Assembly (NCBI GenBank): GCA_910588105.1
Contig: CAJUQD010000061.1
Span: forward strand, 1-14,830
Direction of reading: 5' to 3'
Origin: an uncultured Oscillospiraceae bacterium
GTDB lineage: Bacteria; Bacillota; Clostridia; Oscillospirales; Oscillospiraceae
Length of the DNA stretch: 14,830 nt
Position numbers and translations under genes: made by a program. How positions within the stretch are numbered: the first letter of the stretch is position 1; each line of letters opens with the position of its first letter. Below the pieces are notes generated by a model. The model did no database searches and was not told where the DNA came from. It saw only the letters and a list, made by a program, of their open reading frames with translations. Positions 12,525 to 14,830 of the stretch are shown here, one piece after another.

Positions 12525-13943
12525 ATGCCCACGGCCACGACCTACATCAAGCCCCACAAACAGGCCGCCAAGCGGACGGCCATTCAAAGCCTGAAAGACC
12601 GTTTTGACTATGGCCTGAACCCGGAAAAGCTGGGGGCGGTGTCCTCCTACCTCTGCGACCCGGAAACCGCCCACGCTGAATTTATGCTGGTAAAGGGGCA
12701 GTATCAGGCGGAAACGGGCCGGACGGCGGAGCAGGGGGCGCTGTGCTACCAGATCCGCCAAGCCTTTCCCCAGGGGGAAGTCACCCCGGAGGAGGCCAAC
12801 AGGATCGGCTATGAAACGGCGATGCGCTGGACAAAGGGAAAATATCAGTTTTTTGTCTGCACCCATACCGATAAGGGCCACATTCACAATCACATTTACT
12901 ACAATTCCACGGCCTATGACCGCTCCAGGAAATTCCGCAACTTCATCGGCTCCAGCTTTGCCCTGCGGCGGCTGTCTGACCGGGTATGCCTGGAACACGC
13001 GTTGTCCGTGGTAGAGCGGCCCAAGCTCCACAGCAAGGGCCGCTTTCTGCATTATGGACAGTGGCAGGGGGCGGCCCGGCCCCCGTCCCAAAAGGAACAG
13101 ATACGCTGGGCCATAGATACGGCCCTGTCCAAACGCCCCGCCGACTTCGCTGATTTCCTCCGGCGCATGGAGGCGGCGGGCATCCAGGTGGTGCATGGGC
13201 GGGGCGGAGTGATCTCGTTCCGCGCCCTCGACCATGACCGGGCGGCCCGGCTCCGGGCATCCACCCTGGGGGCTGGCTATGGACGGGAGGACATTCAGGC
13301 CGTGATTGACGGCAAGGCCCCCACGCGCCAGCCCAAACAGGCGCGGCCCCGGCCCGTGCCCCAGCGCGTCAATCTGCTGATTGACATTCAAGAGAAAATG
13401 CGCCAGGGTAAAGGCCCGGCCTATGAGCGGTGGGCCAAGGTCTACAACCTGAAACAGATGGCCGCCGCCCTCCAATTCCTCCAGGAGCATGGGCTGGCTG
13501 ACTATGACGCGCTGGCGGAGCAGACCACGGCGGCGGTGGATCGCTTTCATGCCCTGGCCGGGGAAATACAATCCACCGAGGCCCGGCTCTCCCAAACGTC
13601 TGAACTGATGGCCGCCGTGGTGAGCTATGCCAAGACCCGGCCCATATTTGACGGGTACAAGGCGGCCAAGTATTCAAAAAAGTATCTGGCCCAGCATGAG
13701 GCGGAGCTGGCCGACTACCGGGCGGCCAAGGCTGCAATCAATGACATTTTAGGCGGGGCCAAGCTCCCCAAGATGGACGTACTGAAAAAAGAGCGCCGGG
13801 AACTGGCCGATAAGAAAAAGGCCCTCTATGCCGAGTACCGGGAGGCCCAGCGGCAGATGCGTGAGCTGGTGGCCGTCAAGGGCAGTGTGGATCATCTGCT
13901 CGGCCTGACGGACGGGCGGGAAAATAAGGCCCAGGAGTGGTGA
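12525..13943 (+). CDS. Relaxase, MobA/VirD2 (MOBP-like) family
   Basis: The relaxase nicks oriT and leads the single strand into the recipient. The 472-residue protein has the metal-binding histidine motif HTDKGHIHNH (residues 114-123: His114, His119, His121, His123). Upstream are the conserved NPEKLGAVSSYLCDP region and the TPEEANRIGYETAMRW helix. An N-terminal tyrosine should be the nucleophile, but I cannot decide which. The C-terminal third is a long charged coiled coil (about residues 330-465), normal for Tn1549-like relaxases. ATG 12525 follows GAAAGGGGGG. No clear plus-strand promoter is visible between the HNH gene and this start, so expression may need read-through from upstream. Confidence 0.95.
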   Translation: MPTATTYIKPHKQAAKRTAIQSLKDRFDYGLNPEKLGAVSSYLCDPETAHAEFMLVKGQYQAETGRTAEQGALCYQIRQAFPQGEVTPEEANRIGYETAMRWTKGKYQFFVCTHTDKGHIHNHIYYNSTAYDRSRKFRNFIGSSFALRRLSDRVCLEHALSVVERPKLHSKGRFLHYGQWQGAARPPSQKEQIRWAIDTALSKRPADFADFLRRMEAAGIQVVHGRGGVISFRALDHDRAARLRASTLGAGYGREDIQAVIDGKAPTRQPKQARPRPVPQRVNLLIDIQEKMRQGKGPAYERWAKVYNLKQMAAALQFLQEHGLADYDALAEQTTAAVDRFHALAGEIQSTEARLSQTSELMAAVVSYAKTRPIFDGYKAAKYSKKYLAQHEAELADYRAAKAAINDILGGAKLPKMDVLKKERRELADKKKALYAEYREAQRQMRELVAVKGSVDHLLGLTDGRENKAQEW

Positions 13944-13967
13944 GCGACAGGGCCGCGGACAAGGGAG

Positions 13968-13990
13968 CTTCTGGCCACACTGGCCAGAAG
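13968..13990 (+). repeat. Dispersed hairpin copy 7, perfect arms
   Basis: CTTCTGGCCA, loop CAC, TGGCCAGAAG. Ten Watson-Crick pairs, with G13967-T13991 as a possible G-U extension. It starts 25 nt after the relaxase stop. Confidence 0.92.
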
Positions 13991-13995
13991 TCCAT

Positions 13996-14060
13996 CGGGT
14001 TTGGGGGAACCCCAACAAGCATTTTCGCGGAGCGAAAATCGCAAGTGTCTATACACTTGC
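13996..14060. other. Hairpin cluster, candidate oriT
   Basis: Three inverted repeats follow one another closely: TTGGGG/CCCCAA (14001-14006 and 14010-14015), ATTTTCGC/GCGAAAAT (14021-14028 and 14032-14039, 3-nt loop) and GCAAGTGT/ACACTTGC (14041-14048 and 14053-14060, 4-nt loop). The stretch is noncoding and directly downstream of the relaxase gene. Clustered inverted repeats beside a relaxase gene are typical of transfer origins. I cannot place the nick site, and a repeat element is the alternative. Confidence 0.45.
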
Positions 14061-14098
14061 CTTGCTTGCCGCTAACGCGCTCCCCCGGAAACGCCGCG

Positions 14099-14135
14099 AA
14101 AAAAGGCCGGAGGCGTTCTTCCTACGCTTCCGACC
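14099..14135 (-). terminator. Intrinsic terminator of the minus-strand XRE gene
   Basis: Read on the minus strand, GGTCGGAAGCGT and ACGCCTCCGGCC pair over 12 positions with one mismatch and one G-U, around a 7-nt loop. Six T residues follow directly. It lies 13 nt past the stop codon of the XRE gene. Confidence 0.8.
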
Positions 14136-14148
14136 TTTCACGGGCCTT

Positions 14149-14478
14149 TCAGATGCCCTCTGTGGCCCCCTCCATGATGATAAGCTCCTTTTCGTCCATG
14201 CCGTTCAGCATACGGTCAAGGTGTTTCCGGCGCTCGTCCTCTCCGTTGTGCCTGTCTGGGTAGAAAAATTCATCTACGGAAATATCTAAAAGGGTGACGA
14301 GCTTGTAAAAGGAGTTGAGGCTGGTGTGCTGGCCCCGGTTCTCGATATACATGATGGAGCGGGGGGTGAGGTCTACAAGCTGGGCCAGATGCTCCTGCGT
14401 CCAGCCTTTGGCCTTACGTCTGCGCTTGATTTCTTTTCCCAGGGCGCGACAATCCTGGCGCTTTTCGTATTGGTACAT
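14149..14478 (-). CDS. XRE family transcriptional regulator
   Basis: The 109-residue protein is a small DNA-binding repressor-type regulator. Residues about 12-68 form a Cro/CI helix-turn-helix domain (LGKEIKRRRKAKGWTQEHLA, then LTPRSIMYIENRGQHTSLNS), with GWTQEHLAQLV as helix 2 and the following part as recognition helix. The VDEFFYPD segment after the domain is typical of small XRE proteins. The C-terminus is charged and may aid dimerisation. ATG 14478 is taken as start; GTG 14484 is also in frame, but the AGGGG site is then only 4 nt away. It faces a second XRE gene across a 260-nt shared regulatory region, a layout common for ICE control switches. Confidence 0.88.
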   Translation of the reverse strand: MYQYEKRQDCRALGKEIKRRRKAKGWTQEHLAQLVDLTPRSIMYIENRGQHTSLNSFYKLVTLLDISVDEFFYPDRHNGEDERRKHLDRMLNGMDEKELIIMEGATEGI

Positions 14479-14602
14479 TCTCACATCACCCCTATATTAT
14501 TTTACATTTCAGGGGCGGATATGAGAACGAAACATAATTTTATATTTTAGTAATATTTCATTTCATATATCCGCTCAGCTTTGAGACAAAGTGGTGACAG
14601 CC

Positions 14603-14631
14603 TTGTTGTTTGATCTGAGCAGAGCTATAAT
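14603..14631 (+). promoter_or_regulatory. Possible upstream promoter of the right-hand XRE gene
   Basis: TATAAT at 14626-14631 has TTGTTG exactly 17 nt upstream (14603-14608). The -35 match is only partial. Confidence 0.5.
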
Positions 14632-14687
14632 AACACCGTGGTAAAGCTAAAAACAAGTGGATTTTTGGCAACTCTACCGCTGGTAGG

Positions 14688-14715
14688 TGTTCATTTTCTC
14701 TGGCTCCAGTATAAT
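14688..14715 (+). promoter_or_regulatory. Possible proximal promoter of the right-hand XRE gene
   Basis: TATAAT at 14710-14715 lies 26 nt before the ATG. The best -35 candidate, TGTTCA at 14688-14693, is weak and 16 nt away, so an activator or the distal promoter may matter more. The small dyad at 14674-14686 lies just upstream. Confidence 0.45.
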
Positions 14716-14741
14716 AAACGCGAAGGAGAGGTTTTTGCCAT

Positions 14742-14830
14742 ATGGATCAAAAGAAGATCGGCAGCTTTATTGCATCTCGAAGAAAAGATAATGGCCTGAC
14801 GCAAAGTCAACTGGCCGAAAAATTAGGGAT
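14742..14830 (+). CDS. XRE family regulator, N-terminal part only
   Basis: The readable part begins MDQKKIGSFIASRRKDNGLT and continues QSQLAEKLG, the first two helices of a Cro/CI helix-turn-helix domain. The gene continues past the window edge, so its length and C-terminal domain are unknown. AAGGAG at 14723-14728 is the nearest ribosome binding site, rather far (13 nt) from ATG 14742. Divergence from the minus-strand XRE gene suggests that the two form a control switch for the element, which is inference from layout. Confidence 0.82.
   Translation, partial: MDQKKIGSFIASRRKDNGLTQSQLAEKLG

Larger units (their letters stand above)
14479..14741. promoter_or_regulatory. Divergent control region between two XRE genes
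   Basis: This AT-rich noncoding stretch is unlike the GC-rich coding parts. GCGGATAT at 14515-14522 is repeated inverted at 14567-14574 (ATATCCGC), 44 bp apart. CTACC/GGTAG with a 3-nt centre at 14674-14686 forms a small dyad. Both are candidate operators for the flanking regulators. Two perfect TATAAT boxes point toward the right-hand gene (14626-14631 and 14710-14715). Minus-strand promoter elements for the left gene are less clear. Confidence 0.55.

Noticed and set aside
62..13990. The dispersed repeats as a CRISPR array
   Set aside because: Copies are 1.8-2.8 kb apart and separated by genes, with no spacers of constant length and no cas genes.
62..13990. The dispersed repeats as plain dsDNA operators of a global ICE repressor
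   Set aside because: Not excluded, but the substitutions are asymmetric and preserve pairing only in plus-strand RNA, and several copies lie inside genes.
13937..14289. Plus-strand frames across the hairpin cluster and the XRE gene
   Set aside because: They run through strong hairpins and antisense to a clear XRE gene, with Ser/Arg/Pro-rich peptides of no family.
1..14830. Integrase, excisionase, tRNA, rRNA or element attachment sites
   Set aside because: I looked for tyrosine or serine recombinase motifs, tRNA-like cloverleafs and terminal repeats and found none in the window.

Overview
This window is the transfer-gene core of an integrative and conjugative element (ICE) of the Tn1549/CTn type found in gut Clostridia. 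The GC-rich coding sequence, strong AAAGGAGG-type ribosome binding sites and use of GTG and TTG starts suggest an Oscillospiraceae-like Firmicutes host (inference from composition and gene order). No integrase, excisionase or element end is present, so the window lies inside the element.

Layout, left to right. On the plus strand: pcfB (DUF3801), the VirD4/TraG coupling ATPase, a Maff2-type small membrane protein, a VirB6/TrbL-like membrane protein broken by a frameshift, a DPPY DNA methyltransferase, an MT-A70-type methyltransferase, PrgI, the VirB4 ATPase, a CD1108-like cell-wall hydrolase split into two frames, a DUF4315 coiled-coil protein, a DUF4366 surface protein, a Cys-rich VLP protein, a small unknown protein and MobC. 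An AT-rich gene for an HNH-like protein then lies on the minus strand with its own promoter. It separates mobC from the relaxase gene. After the relaxase comes a hairpin-rich noncoding stretch (possible oriT), an XRE regulator on the minus strand, and a second XRE regulator on the plus strand that runs off the end.

The genes form one machine. MobC and the relaxase process the DNA, VirD4 with PcfB couples it to the channel, and VirB4, VirB6, PrgI and Maff2 belong to the channel or its energiser. The NlpC/P60 hydrolase opens the wall. The methyltransferases probably mark transferred DNA.

The most unusual feature is a family of dispersed hairpins. Seven copies have 10-bp arms (CTTCTGGYCA / TGGCCAGARG) around a 3-nt loop that differs in every copy. 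They sit at gene junctions. Nearly all arm substitutions keep pairing in the plus-strand transcript, by G-U wobble or by paired change. Two longer elements (2399-2524 and 3721-3847) appear to be about 125-nt structured versions bounded by the same half-sites. Two of their internal helices differ between copies by compensating changes. Several copies lie inside reading frames and are translated. I read this as an RNA-level repeat family in the ICE; its function is unknown.
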